Origin: Spirochaetia bacterium UBA5763
Lineage (GTDB): Bacteria; Spirochaetota; UBA4802; UBA5550
Assembly (NCBI GenBank): GCA_002418835.1
Contig: DIEX01000018.1
Coordinates: forward strand, 231,118-295,117
Direction: 5' to 3'
Length of the DNA: 64,000 nucleotides
Part shown: in pieces, positions 16,901 through 26,514 of the stretch
How positions within the stretch are numbered: position 1 is the stretch's first letter
Layout of the letters: each line of letters starts with the position of its first letter
Position numbers and translations under genes: made by a program
Notes under the pieces: model-generated
Seen by the model: only the letters and a program-made list of their open reading frames with translations
Database searches by the model: none
What the model was told of the DNA's origin: nothing

Positions 16901-17459
16901 AACAGAGGAGGACATCAAGGAGAGTCTGAAAAAAGCGGGTCTCCCTGAAACTTCAAAATCTGTACTTTATGACGGAAGAAACGGCCAGCCTTTTGAAGGG
17001 GAGGTTATGGTGGGTTATGTATACATGCTGAAGCTTGCGCACATGGTTGATGACAAGATTCACGCAAGGTCTACAGGCCCGTACTCTCTGGTTACTCAGC
17101 AGCCTCTTGGAGGAAAAGCGCAGTTCGGCGGACAGCGGCTTGGAGAGATGGAGGTCTGGGCGCTCGAAGCTTATGGAGCAGCCTATACTCTGCAGGAGCT
17201 TTTAACTGTTAAATCAGATGATATGCTCGGAAGGGCAAGAATCTATGAAGCTATAGTCAAAGGTATCAATACTACCTCACCGGGTATACCTGAATCATTT
17301 AACGTTCTCATACAGGAACTTCGCGGTCTTGCTCTTGACGTAAGGATCTATGATGACAACGGAAACGAGATAAGCCTCTCTGAATGGAGCGAAGGATTCA
17401 GCAAACCGAAGAGAAAGATTCATATCGAGACTCTTGAAAACGAAGATTACACTGATTAA
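13914..17459 (+). CDS. rpoB: RNA polymerase beta subunit
   Basis: Catalytic core subunit of RNA polymerase; 1181 residues, a compact bacterial form without the large E. coli insertions. The rifampicin cluster reads [20 protein letters not shown] followed by [12 protein letters not shown]. The residue equivalent to E. coli Ser531 is Asn498 (codon 15405-15407), a substitution associated with natural rifampicin resistance in spirochaetes. Other conserved blocks include [23 protein letters not shown] and [10 protein letters not shown]. The gene starts 219 bases after rplL and lies 62 bases before rpoC. Confidence 0.98.
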   Translation: [1181 protein letters not shown]

Positions 17460-17521
17460 TTGGTGTGCCCGGGAAAAGGGTGCATGGTGCATATATTAAA
17501 TTTACTGTTTAAGGATAAATC

Positions 17522-20500
17522 ATGAGGGACTTTAACGATTTCAGTTCTATTCAGATTAAGCTTGCTTCACCTGATATGATCAGGGACTGGTCTTACGGCG
17601 AGGTTAAAAAGCCTGAAACAATCAACTACAGGACTCTGAAGCCGGAACGGGACGGTCTTTTCTGTGAAAGAACATTCGGTACCACAAAAGAGTGGGAATG
17701 CTATTGCGGAAAATTCAAATCGATAAGATATAAAGGCGTTGTGTGCGACAGATGCGGTGTTGAAGTTACACACTACAAAGTAAGAAGGGAGAGGGGTGGA
17801 CATATTGAACTTGCGGCCCCTGTTGCCCATATATGGTATTACAGGTCAGTTCCTTCAAGGATGGGTCTTCTCCTTGATATAACTGTAAATAATCTTAAAT
17901 CTGTTCTCTATTATGAAAAATATATCGTAATTGATCCGGGTGATGCTGAAGCGGATGATGTTAAACGCGGTGATATAATTGATGAAGATGCATACTATGA
18001 TCACTACGAAAAATATGGTGACACATTTATAGCATCAATGGGTGCTGAAGCTATCAAAGATATGCTTGTAAATATTGATCTGGATGAGGCGTCCAGAGCC
18101 CTTCGCGCAGAGATCGACATGAAATCTGCCAAAGATGCAAAAATTGACAAGAAACTTATCAAAAGACTTGAGATAATTGAAGCTTTCAAAGAATCAGGGA
18201 ACAAACCTGACTGGATGATACTTGATGTGGTCCCGGTAATTCCTCCTGAACTGCGTCCTATGGTTCAGCTGGATGGCGGCCGTTTTGCCACATCTGACCT
18301 CAACGACCTGTACAGAAGGGTTATAAACAGAAATAACAGACTTAAGCGTCTTCTCATGCTCCGCGCTCCTGAAATCATTGTCAGAAATGAGAAGAGAATG
18401 CTTCAGGAAGCAGTTGATGCACTCTTTGACAACAGCAGAAGGAAACGTGCTGTTAAAGGTAAAGGCAACAGGCCTCTGAAGTCTCTCAGTGATATGCTTA
18501 AAGGAAAGCAGGGGCGTTTCAGGCAGAACCTGCTCGGCAAAAGGGTGGACTACTCCGGACGTTCAGTAATCGTTGTGGGACCTGAACTTAAGATTCATCA
18601 GTGCGGTCTCCCCAAGAAAATGGCTATTGAGCTCTTTAAACCCTTTATTATGAAAAGACTTGTGGATAAAGATTTTGTCCAGAATATAAAATCAGCCAAG
18701 AAGATGGTTGAGAATGAGCGCGATGAAGTATGGGAAGTACTCGAAGAAGTAATAAAGGAACACCCTGTACTCCTGAACCGTGCCCCGACTCTTCACAGGC
18801 TCGGTATCCAGGCATTTGAACCAACACTTGTTGAAGGTAAAGCTATTAAGCTCCATCCGCTGGTATGTCATGCGTACAATGCTGACTTTGACGGCGACCA
18901 GATGGCGGTTCACGTGCCGCTCTCTCCAAGGGCGCAGCTTGAGTGCTGGACACTTATGCTTTCTACAAATAACCTTCTTTCTCCAGCTAACGGACACCCG
19001 ACAGCTACACCTTCACAGGATATAGTTCTCGGTATCTATTATCTCACAGATATGATCCTCGGTAGCGACGGTGAGGATAAATATTTTGATGATTTTAACG
19101 ATGTAATAAGATCAATTGAGCATAAACAGATAAGGTACAGAACAAGAATTAATTACCTCATGGGGGCTGATTTTGTCTCAACAACTGCGGGGAGACTTAT
19201 ATTCAACAGGCTTCTCCCTGAAGGCTACCCTTTTGTTAATAATGTTGTTACTGATAAAGCTCTCTCAAAAATAATTGCTGATGTTTTCAGAAATTACGGC
19301 CCGAATATCACGGTTAAAATGCTTGATGATATAAAAGAGACGGGATATAAATATGCCACAAATTTCAGTCCGACAATTTCAATATCTGATATTATTGTTC
19401 CGGACACCAAGAAAGCTATTATAGCTGAAGAAGATAAAAAAGTTGAGAGCATCGAAAATGAATACCGTAACGGTTTCATTACAGATGAAGAGCGTTATAA
19501 CAGGGTTATCAACCTCTGGACAGAGGCTAATGAAAAAATAGCCAATGTAATGTTTAATGAACTGGAAACCAACATGGACGGTCACAACCCGATATGGATT
19601 ATGGCCAAATCAGGCGCCAGGGGGAGCAGACAGCAGATTCGTCAGCTTGCAGGTATGAGGGGGCTCATGGCTAAGCCGAGCGGTGAGATTATCGAGGTCC
19701 CGATTCGTGCAAACTTTAAAGAGGGGCTTACAGTTCTCGAATACTTTATCTCTACAAACGGAGCCCGTAAAGGCTTAGCTGATACAGCTCTTAAAACTGC
19801 GGATGCAGGTTACCTTACAAGGCGTCTTGTTGACATCGCGCAGGATGTTGTAATTACAAGTGAAGATTGCGGAACAACCGTCGGTATAGATATCTATCCG
19901 ATTAAAGAGGGGGATACTGTAATAGAATCTCTCGGAGCAAGGGTTCTCGGAAGGACACTCCTTTATGATCTGATAAATCCGGTAACAGGTGAGATTCTCG
20001 CCAAAGCTGATGATGTCATCGATGAGGTGATTGCTGATCTTATAGATGTAATAGAGATAGATTCTATTGAAATCCGTTCAGTGCTCACATGTGAGTCCAA
20101 ACACGGTGTATGCGCCAAGTGTTACGGAAGAAACCTTGCTACTTCAAGACCTGTGGAAATAGGTGAAGCTGTCGGTATTATCGCGGCCCAGTCAATTGGA
20201 CAGCCGGGAACACAGCTTACAATGCGAACTTTTCACATCGGTGGTATTGCTTCAAGGTCGGTTGAAGAGAGTGAAATAAAATTCAATTATCCAATTTTCA
20301 TCAAAGAGATTACCTCAAAGATGATTCAGACCGAAGAAGAGAAGATAATCACTGTCAGAAGAGGATATATTATTGTTCAGAGGATAATCTCCGAAACAGA
20401 ACTTAAGTCTAAAGCGGAACTTCTGATGAATGACGGCGAAAAGATCTATGCTGGCAAGGTTTTTGCAAAGGTTGCCGGCGAAGAGGAGTACAGGGCGAGC

Positions 20501-21796
20501 AATACCGGTATCCTCAAAATAGACAAAAAGAAGGCTTATATACTCGGTGATCCATATTCAATACCAGTGAATGTTGGAACAGAAGTTATAGCTGAACTTG
20601 ATTTTGACAAAAAGAACGGCTTATTCAGAGTAGTCCCGAAACCGTATGCAGCGAATGAAATAATAGCGTCATTCGACCCGTGGTTTGAGCCTATTCTTAC
20701 AGAGATAACAGGCCGTGTTGAATTCGTAGACGTTGAACTCAACAAGAGCTTGATTGAAGAGATTGATCCTGTTTCAAATGTTAAGAAAAGGGTAATTGTT
20801 GAGTATAAAACCGAGAAGCTTCAGCCGAGGGTTAATATTTTTGGTATAAGCAATGAACCGACAACATATCTTCTTCCTAAAGGTGCAAACCTCATGGTTG
20901 AACACGGTGCAACAGTAAATGCCGGTGTGGTTCTTGCCAAGATCCCGAGAGGGGCAGAGAAGACAAAGGATATCACAGGTGGTCTCCCCAGGGTTGCGGA
21001 ACTTTTTGAAGCTAGAACTCCGAAGGACGCGGCTACTCTTACAGCCATTGACGGAACTGTTACAATTGGTGATACAGCGAAGAACAAGCGTAAGATTATA
21101 ATCACTGCTGAAGATGGATCACAGAAAGAGTACTCAATACCTGTTTCGAAGTTCCTCCGTGTTCAGGATAAAGACTGGATCACAAAGGGTGAAAAAATAG
21201 ATGACGGTCCTGTAGATCCGCATGAAATTTTAAGAATTAAAGGACCACGGGAACTCCAGAAATTCCTTGTAAACGAAGTTCAGGAAGTTTACAGGCTTCA
21301 GGGTGTTGCCATAAACGATAAGCATATAGAAACGATTGTCAGGCAGATGCTCAGGAAGGTAAGGGTAACAGATCAGGGTGACTCAAACTTCGTTATTGAG
21401 CAGGTTATAGACAAGTTTAATTTTATAGAAGAGAACGATAGAGTTCTTAATGAGGGTGGAAAGCCGGCTACTGCTATCCCTGTGCTGATGGGTATCACTA
21501 AGGCGGCTCTTAATACTGAATCCTTTATATCTGCGGCGTCTTTCCAGGAGACAACCAGAGTTCTCACTGATGCTGCCATAAAAGGTAAGGTTGACTACCT
21601 GAGAGGACTCAAAGAGAACGTTATTATTGGCCATCTGATTCCTGCCGGAACAGGTGTAAGGATATATAACAATATAAGTGTATATCAGAATGAACCGGGC
21701 GACCTCGATGGAGTTGCACCTGAAGCAATAGATGCTGAAGGCATTCAGGAAAAACCGGAACTGAGCATAGCTGACCTTGACAGTGCTGAAAAATAG
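17522..21796 (+). CDS. rpoC: RNA polymerase beta-prime subunit
   Basis: Carries the catalytic magnesium and both zinc sites of RNA polymerase; 1424 residues. The N-terminal zinc knuckle (CYCGKFKSIRYKGVVCDRCG) and the C-terminal one (CESKHGVCAKCYG) are intact, and the active-site triad is present in YNADFDGDQMAVH (about residue 457). The trigger loop region is represented by TAQSIGQPGTQLTMRTFHIGG-like sequence near 895. Domain order follows the standard bacterial pattern. It ends 118 bases before rpsL. Confidence 0.98.
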   Translation: MRDFNDFSSIQIKLASPDMIRDWSYGEVKKPETINYRTLKPERDGLFCERTFGTTKEWECYCGKFKSIRYKGVVCDRCGVEVTHYKVRRERGGHIELAAPVAHIWYYRSVPSRMGLLLDITVNNLKSVLYYEKYIVIDPGDAEADDVKRGDIIDEDAYYDHYEKYGDTFIASMGAEAIKDMLVNIDLDEASRALRAEIDMKSAKDAKIDKKLIKRLEIIEAFKESGNKPDWMILDVVPVIPPELRPMVQLDGGRFATSDLNDLYRRVINRNNRLKRLLMLRAPEIIVRNEKRMLQEAVDALFDNSRRKRAVKGKGNRPLKSLSDMLKGKQGRFRQNLLGKRVDYSGRSVIVVGPELKIHQCGLPKKMAIELFKPFIMKRLVDKDFVQNIKSAKKMVENERDEVWEVLEEVIKEHPVLLNRAPTLHRLGIQAFEPTLVEGKAIKLHPLVCHAYNADFDGDQMAVHVPLSPRAQLECWTLMLSTNNLLSPANGHPTATPSQDIVLGIYYLTDMILGSDGEDKYFDDFNDVIRSIEHKQIRYRTRINYLMGADFVSTTAGRLIFNRLLPEGYPFVNNVVTDKALSKIIADVFRNYGPNITVKMLDDIKETGYKYATNFSPTISISDIIVPDTKKAIIAEEDKKVESIENEYRNGFITDEERYNRVINLWTEANEKIANVMFNELETNMDGHNPIWIMAKSGARGSRQQIRQLAGMRGLMAKPSGEIIEVPIRANFKEGLTVLEYFISTNGARKGLADTALKTADAGYLTRRLVDIAQDVVITSEDCGTTVGIDIYPIKEGDTVIESLGARVLGRTLLYDLINPVTGEILAKADDVIDEVIADLIDVIEIDSIEIRSVLTCESKHGVCAKCYGRNLATSRPVEIGEAVGIIAAQSIGQPGTQLTMRTFHIGGIASRSVEESEIKFNYPIFIKEITSKMIQTEEEKIITVRRGYIIVQRIISETELKSKAELLMNDGEKIYAGKVFAKVAGEEEYRASNTGILKIDKKKAYILGDPYSIPVNVGTEVIAELDFDKKNGLFRVVPKPYAANEIIASFDPWFEPILTEITGRVEFVDVELNKSLIEEIDPVSNVKKRVIVEYKTEKLQPRVNIFGISNEPTTYLLPKGANLMVEHGATVNAGVVLAKIPRGAEKTKDITGGLPRVAELFEARTPKDAATLTAIDGTVTIGDTAKNKRKIIITAEDGSQKEYSIPVSKFLRVQDKDWITKGEKIDDGPVDPHEILRIKGPRELQKFLVNEVQEVYRLQGVAINDKHIETIVRQMLRKVRVTDQGDSNFVIEQVIDKFNFIEENDRVLNEGGKPATAIPVLMGITKAALNTESFISAASFQETTRVLTDAAIKGKVDYLRGLKENVIIGHLIPAGTGVRIYNNISVYQNEPGDLDGVAPEAIDAEGIQEKPELSIADLDSAEK

Positions 21797-21826
21797 GCAG
21801 CTTTTATTAATTTCTTGACAAAATAT

Positions 21827-21858
21827 GCTCCGAATTGAGGATAACTCAAAATCGGAGC
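21827..21858 (+). other. Hairpin between rpoC and rpsL
   Basis: GCTCCGA (21827-21833) pairs with TCGGAGC (21852-21858), and inside it TTGAG pairs with CTCAA. It is followed by a broken T-rich stretch (TGATATTTGTTTTTG), so partial termination is possible. A TTGACA lies just upstream (21815-21820), but no convincing -10 is spaced correctly, so I leave the promoter open. Confidence 0.55.
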
Positions 21859-21914
21859 TGATATTTGTTTTTGAAATTATCATTTAATTTATAGTAGATT
21901 TAATAGGAGTTGAA

Positions 21915-22289
21915 ATGCCAACAATTAACCAGTTGATAAGGAATGGTAGAGAGAAAAAGCTGAAAAAGTCTAAATCTCCAGCATTGACATCATGCCCTCA
22001 AAAAAGAGGAGTCTGTACAAGGGTAATGACTTTTACACCTAAAAAGCCTAACTCAGCCCTCAGGAAAGTTGCAAGGGTAAGGCTTACAAATGGAATCGAA
22101 GTAACAGCATATATACCAGGAATAGGCCACAATCTTCAGGAGCACTCAGCTGTTCTCATCAGGGGCGGCAGGGTAAAGGACCTTCCCGGTGTAAGGTATC
22201 ACATAATCAGGGGAACACTTGATTCTCTTGGTGTAAATGATAGAAGAAAAGCCCGTTCAAAATACGGTACAAAAAGGCCGAAGGCTTAA
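21915..22289 (+). CDS. rpsL: 30S ribosomal protein S12
   Basis: Decoding-centre protein. The 124 residues include the loop FTPKKPNSALRK, with the Lys at the position where substitutions cause streptomycin resistance, and the second loop GVRYHIIRG. It therefore shows no known streptomycin-resistance change. An AGGAG precedes the ATG. First gene of the rpsL-rpsG-fusA string; 37 bases before rpsG. Confidence 0.98.
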   Translation: MPTINQLIRNGREKKLKKSKSPALTSCPQKRGVCTRVMTFTPKKPNSALRKVARVRLTNGIEVTAYIPGIGHNLQEHSAVLIRGGRVKDLPGVRYHIIRGTLDSLGVNDRRKARSKYGTKRPKA

Positions 22290-22326
22290 TTACACTATTT
22301 AAGAGAAATTGTTAAGAGGATAATAT

Positions 22327-22794
22327 ATGCGCAGACGGAGACCAGTTAAAAGAGAAGTACTTCCAGATCCTAAATTCAACAGCAAACTTGTGTCTAAATT
22401 CATAAGCTGTATGATGTATGACGGGAAAAAAGGTGTTTCTGAAGCAAATTTCTACAAAGCCATGGAAATCATTGGTCAGAAAACCCAGAAAGATTCGATT
22501 GAAGTATTTGTTCAGGCACTTGAAAACGTGAAGCCCCTTGTTGAAGTTAAATCAAGAAGGGTTGGTGGAGCAACATATCAGGTACCGATTGAGATCAGAC
22601 CTGAAAGACGTCAGGCTCTTGGAATCAGATGGATAATTAATTATTCAAGAGGCAGATCCGAAAAGACTATGTACCAGAGGCTCGCTGGTGAACTTATGGA
22701 TGCATTTAATAATTCAGGGTCTTCGATTAAGAAGAAAGAAGATACACATAAAATGGCAGAAGCAAACAAAGCTTTCGCACATTTTAAATTCTAG
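22327..22794 (+). CDS. rpsG: 30S ribosomal protein S7
   Basis: Primary 16S rRNA-binding protein of the 30S head, contacting the E site. The 155-residue protein begins MRRRRPVKREVLPDP and has the family block ENVKPLVEVKSRRVGGATYQ, here cited as residues about 74-93. Standard length and position between rpsL and fusA. In E. coli this protein represses its operon; no specific site is identified here. Confidence 0.97.
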   Translation: MRRRRPVKREVLPDPKFNSKLVSKFISCMMYDGKKGVSEANFYKAMEIIGQKTQKDSIEVFVQALENVKPLVEVKSRRVGGATYQVPIEIRPERRQALGIRWIINYSRGRSEKTMYQRLAGELMDAFNNSGSSIKKKEDTHKMAEANKAFAHFKF

Positions 22795-22819
22795 TAAATA
22801 AACTGATCTTATATCATGA

Positions 22820-22846
22820 CAAATACCAGGCATAACCTGGTATTTG
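22820..22846 (+). other. Perfect 11-bp hairpin between rpsG and fusA
   Basis: CAAATACCAGG (22820-22830), loop CATAA, CCTGGTATTTG (22836-22846). It is followed by CTGTTTATAAAT, not a U-run. It may be an mRNA processing or stability element or a weak attenuator between the ribosomal genes and fusA. Confidence 0.65.
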
Positions 22847-22884
22847 CTGTTTATAAATATATTCACAATAATCACAGGTAAAAT

Positions 22885-24969
22885 ATGGCTCGTAAACTCC
22901 CGATAAGCAGAACAAGAAATATCGGAATCATGGCCCACATCGATGCGGGTAAAACCACTCTCACAGAGAGGATTCTTTTCTATACAGGGAAGACCCATAA
23001 AATGGGTGAAGTACATGAAGGTACTGCCGAAATGGACTGGATGATTCAGGAGAAGGAGAGGGGGATAACTATAACCGCCGCTGCAACGACCTGCATGTGG
23101 AAAAATACTGTTATTAATATTATTGATACACCGGGGCATGTTGACTTTACAATTGAAGTTGAAAGGAGTCTGCGTGTGCTTGACTCGGCAATTGCGGTTT
23201 TTGATGGAGTTGCAGGAGTGGAGCCCCAGTCTGAAACTGTATGGCGCCAGGCTGACCGTTACCATGTACCCAGGATATGTTTTGTAAATAAACTGGACAG
23301 GGTTGGTGCTGATTACGAAATGTGCCTCCGGATGATAAAGGAGAAGCTCTTTGCAGAACCTCTTCCTTTGCAGATGCCGGTTGGTGTTGAATCTTCATTT
23401 ATAGGAGTTATTGATCTACTTTCCATGAAGATGCTTCTTTGGGACGATCCTTCAGGGAAGGATTTTCGTGAAGTTGAGATATCTGAAGATCTGAAAGATG
23501 AGGCGGAGTTAAGACGTGAACATATAATTGAAAAACTTGCAGACTGTGATGAAAATATCATGGAGATGTTCCTTGAAGGGAAAACTCCCGATGAAGGTGA
23601 AATAAAGCAGGCCATAAGAAGAGCTACAATCAGCGCAAAGATTTTTCCTGTCTTCTGCGGTTCGGCTCTTCGCAATAAAGGGGTTCAGCCGCTGCTGGAT
23701 GCCGTAGTTGATTATCTCCCTTCACCAAAAGATATACCTGCAGTGCAGGGGCATGATGTAAATGACCATGAAATCATGCTTACACGTGAAGCTGACGACA
23801 AAGAGCCTTTTTGCGCACTTGTTTTTAAAATAATGACAGATCCTCACGTCGGTAAATTGACATATATGCGTGTCTACTCCGGATCAGTAAAAAGCGGAGA
23901 GCAGATAATTAATGTATCCGTTAATAAAAAGGAGAGAATCAGCCGTTTCCTCAGGATGCATGCAAATCACAGGGAGGAGATAGATGAGGTCTATACAGGT
24001 GATATAATAGCAGCAGTGGGGCTTAAGAGCGCAAGAACCGGTGACACTGTAACCCTGCAGGATACCCCTGTTTTACTTGAAAAAATGATATTTCCGGAAC
24101 CTGTTATCTCTATTGCTATAGAGCTGAAATCAAAAGCGGACCAGGAGAAACTTAACTCTGCTCTTTCAAGGCTTTCAGAGGAGGACCCCACTTTCAGATC
24201 CAGCATAAATGAGGATACAGGTCAGCTGATAATATCCGGTATGGGGGAACTTCATCTTGATATAATTGTGGACAGGCTTCTCAGGGAATTTAATATCCCT
24301 GCGAATGTAGGTAAGCCGCAGGTTACATATAAGGAGACTATTACCGGCGAAGCAGTCGAAGAACATACTTATGAGAGGCAGATTGCCGGTAAGGATAATT
24401 ACGGGCACGTTAAAATCAGTCTTGCTCCCGCAGGCTCCGGAAAAGGCTTTATTTTTCATAATAAAGTGTCCAAAGATACCATTCCGGGAATATTCATCAA
24501 AGATATTGAAGCAGGCCTTAATGATTCCCTTCAGGGGGGAGTTATTGCAGGATATAAGCTTGATGATGTGGAAGTTACACTACTGGACGCGAAATACAAT
24601 GAGATTAAATCAACCAGTATGGCCTACAGGATTGCCGCAAATATGGCGATGAAAGACGGAGCCAGGAAAGCCAAACCTTTCCTCATGGAGCCCATTATGA
24701 AACTTGAAGTAGTTTCACCTGAAGAATACACCGGTGACATAATTAATGATATAAGCCAGAGACGCGGAAAAATGGAGAATATTGACTACAGGGGGGAGCT
24801 GAAGGTAATCGATGCACGTATTCCACTGTCAGAAGCTTTCGGTTATGCTACGGCAGTACGTTCGATGAGCCAGGGGCGGGCGACTCATACCCTGCAGTTT
24901 TCTCACTACGATCTGGTTCCGGAAGCTGTTATGAATAGAATTCTTGGCAGGATTAGCGGAATATTTTGA
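22885..24969 (+). CDS. fusA: Elongation factor G
   Basis: GTPase that drives translocation. The 694 residues carry G1 AHIDAGKTT (17-25), the switch region ERGITITAAATT, G3 DTPGHVDF, G4 NKLDRVGAD, and domains II-V with the C-terminal block GYATAVRSMSQGRAT. Sequence matches canonical fusA more than the shorter EF-G2 forms; spirochaetes often have more than one EF-G, so another copy may exist elsewhere. It follows rpsG by 90 bases and precedes a 311-base spacer to tuf. Confidence 0.96.
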   Translation: MARKLPISRTRNIGIMAHIDAGKTTLTERILFYTGKTHKMGEVHEGTAEMDWMIQEKERGITITAAATTCMWKNTVINIIDTPGHVDFTIEVERSLRVLDSAIAVFDGVAGVEPQSETVWRQADRYHVPRICFVNKLDRVGADYEMCLRMIKEKLFAEPLPLQMPVGVESSFIGVIDLLSMKMLLWDDPSGKDFREVEISEDLKDEAELRREHIIEKLADCDENIMEMFLEGKTPDEGEIKQAIRRATISAKIFPVFCGSALRNKGVQPLLDAVVDYLPSPKDIPAVQGHDVNDHEIMLTREADDKEPFCALVFKIMTDPHVGKLTYMRVYSGSVKSGEQIINVSVNKKERISRFLRMHANHREEIDEVYTGDIIAAVGLKSARTGDTVTLQDTPVLLEKMIFPEPVISIAIELKSKADQEKLNSALSRLSEEDPTFRSSINEDTGQLIISGMGELHLDIIVDRLLREFNIPANVGKPQVTYKETITGEAVEEHTYERQIAGKDNYGHVKISLAPAGSGKGFIFHNKVSKDTIPGIFIKDIEAGLNDSLQGGVIAGYKLDDVEVTLLDAKYNEIKSTSMAYRIAANMAMKDGARKAKPFLMEPIMKLEVVSPEEYTGDIINDISQRRGKMENIDYRGELKVIDARIPLSEAFGYATAVRSMSQGRATHTLQFSHYDLVPEAVMNRILGRISGIF

Positions 24970-25280
24970 ATTAATTTATTTTTTGTTTTACAAAAATATT
25001 ATTGTTTCAGAGAGTGTCTGAGCGGTGAAATTTTAATAGTTTTTACAAAAACCTGACATTTTTATTGAAACCGATAGCTCTGTTAATTATTTTTTTGAAT
25101 AACAGGCAAATTTGGCTTATTTTACTTGACAGAATATCGAGTTTTTTTTTTATTTCAAAAACTCGCTTGTAGAATGAGTACCGGCACAATTATGTAGTTA
25201 CATTGCAATTATTTGTAATTGCGTGTTTTATAATAAAAAAGAAATAATGTGAAAAAATTAAATAAGTAAGGAGATTTCCA
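24970..25280 (+). promoter_or_regulatory. Leader and promoter region of tuf
   Basis: An AT-rich 311-base spacer. It contains TTGACA at 25126-25131 with only a weak -10 (TTTATT) 17 bases later, and another candidate -10, TAGAAT, at 25170-25175. Two hairpins are visible: CGAGTTTTT (25138-25146) with AAAAACTCG (25157-25165), and GCAATTA (25205-25211) with TAATTGC (25216-25222). The second may act on the tuf mRNA leader. The exact promoter is not settled. Confidence 0.5.
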
Positions 25281-26495
25281 ATGGCTAAGGAAAAATTTAC
25301 AAGAACCAAGCCACATGTTAACGTAGGTACAATCGGACATATTGACCACGGTAAAACTACACTGACTGCTGCTATTACAAAAGTTTTCCATGCAGCGTAT
25401 GGAACAGGTAAAGCAATTAACTTTGACGAAATAGATAATGCACCTGAGGAAAAACAGAGAGGTATAACAATTGCTACTTCTCACCAGGAGTATGAGACAC
25501 CAAACAGGCACTATGCTCACGTTGACTGTCCGGGTCACGCTGACTATATCAAGAACATGATTACAGGTGCTGCGCAGATGGATGCTGCAATCCTTGTAGT
25601 TGCTGCTACTGACGGTGCTATGCCTCAGACAAGGGAGCACGTTCTTCTTGCTCACCAGGTTAACGTACCTTATATGGTTGTTTTCCTTAATAAAGTAGAT
25701 ATGCTTGATAAGTCAGACAGAGCAGAAATGGTTGAACTTGTTGAGATGGAGATTAGAGAGCTTCTTTCTAAAAACGATTTCCCGGGTGATGATGTACCTG
25801 TAATTCCAGGATCAGCGCTCAGAGCTCTTGAAGCTGCTGATGCGGGCAATAAAGATGATGAGTGGTTCCAGACTGTAATTAAACTTGGAGAAGCTCTTGA
25901 TTCTTATGTTCCACAGCCGGAGAGGGCGATTGATAAACCTTTCCTTATGCCGATAGAAGACGTTTTTTCAATCACAGGCCGTGGTACTGTTGTAACAGGC
26001 AGGATTGAGAGAGGTATGGTTAAAACCGGTGAAAGCGTTGAAATCATAGGTTTTGTTGAAACAAAAACATCTGTTTGTACCGGTGTTGAGATGTTCAGAA
26101 AGATTCTTGATGAAGGTCAGGCTGGTGACAACGTTGGATGTCTCCTTAGAGGAGTTGCTAAAGAGGATGTTGAAAGGGGCCAGGTTCTTGCTAAGCCGGG
26201 TTCAATTAAACCTCATAAAAAATTCCAGGGTCGTGTTTACATCCTGAAAAAAGAAGAAGGTGGAAGGCATACTCCATTCTTCGGAAACTATCGCCCTCAG
26301 TTCTATTTCAGAACTACTGACGTTACAGGTACAATCGCTCTTCCTCAGGGAGTAGAGATGGTTATGCCTGGTGATGACATCGATATCACAGTTGAGCTTA
26401 TCACTCCTATAGCAATGGAAGAAGAGCTCAGGTTCGCAATCCGTGAAGGTGGAAGAACAGTTGGTGCCGGCGTTGTTGTTAAGGTTATAGAATAA
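25281..26495 (+). CDS. tuf: Elongation factor Tu
   Basis: Delivers aminoacyl-tRNA to the ribosome. The 404 residues include G1 GHIDHGKT (19-26; the usual Val is Ile), switch I with RGITIATSHQEYET, G3 DCPGHAD and G4 NKVD. The SHQEYET version of switch I and the NRHYAHVDCPGHAD continuation resemble spirochaete EF-Tu. It is about ten residues longer than the E. coli protein, with extra sequence around residues 182-196 (ALEAADAGNKDDEW). A strong AAGGAG lies before the ATG. Only one tuf copy is in this window. Confidence 0.97.
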   Translation: MAKEKFTRTKPHVNVGTIGHIDHGKTTLTAAITKVFHAAYGTGKAINFDEIDNAPEEKQRGITIATSHQEYETPNRHYAHVDCPGHADYIKNMITGAAQMDAAILVVAATDGAMPQTREHVLLAHQVNVPYMVVFLNKVDMLDKSDRAEMVELVEMEIRELLSKNDFPGDDVPVIPGSALRALEAADAGNKDDEWFQTVIKLGEALDSYVPQPERAIDKPFLMPIEDVFSITGRGTVVTGRIERGMVKTGESVEIIGFVETKTSVCTGVEMFRKILDEGQAGDNVGCLLRGVAKEDVERGQVLAKPGSIKPHKKFQGRVYILKKEEGGRHTPFFGNYRPQFYFRTTDVTGTIALPQGVEMVMPGDDIDITVELITPIAMEEELRFAIREGGRTVGAGVVVKVIE

Positions 26496-26514
26496 TATTA
26501 CAACTGAATATATC

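Noticed and set aside
17476..17496. Direct repeat GGTGCAT-GGTGCAT in the rpoB-rpoC gap
   Set aside because: Two short copies only; chance is sufficient.
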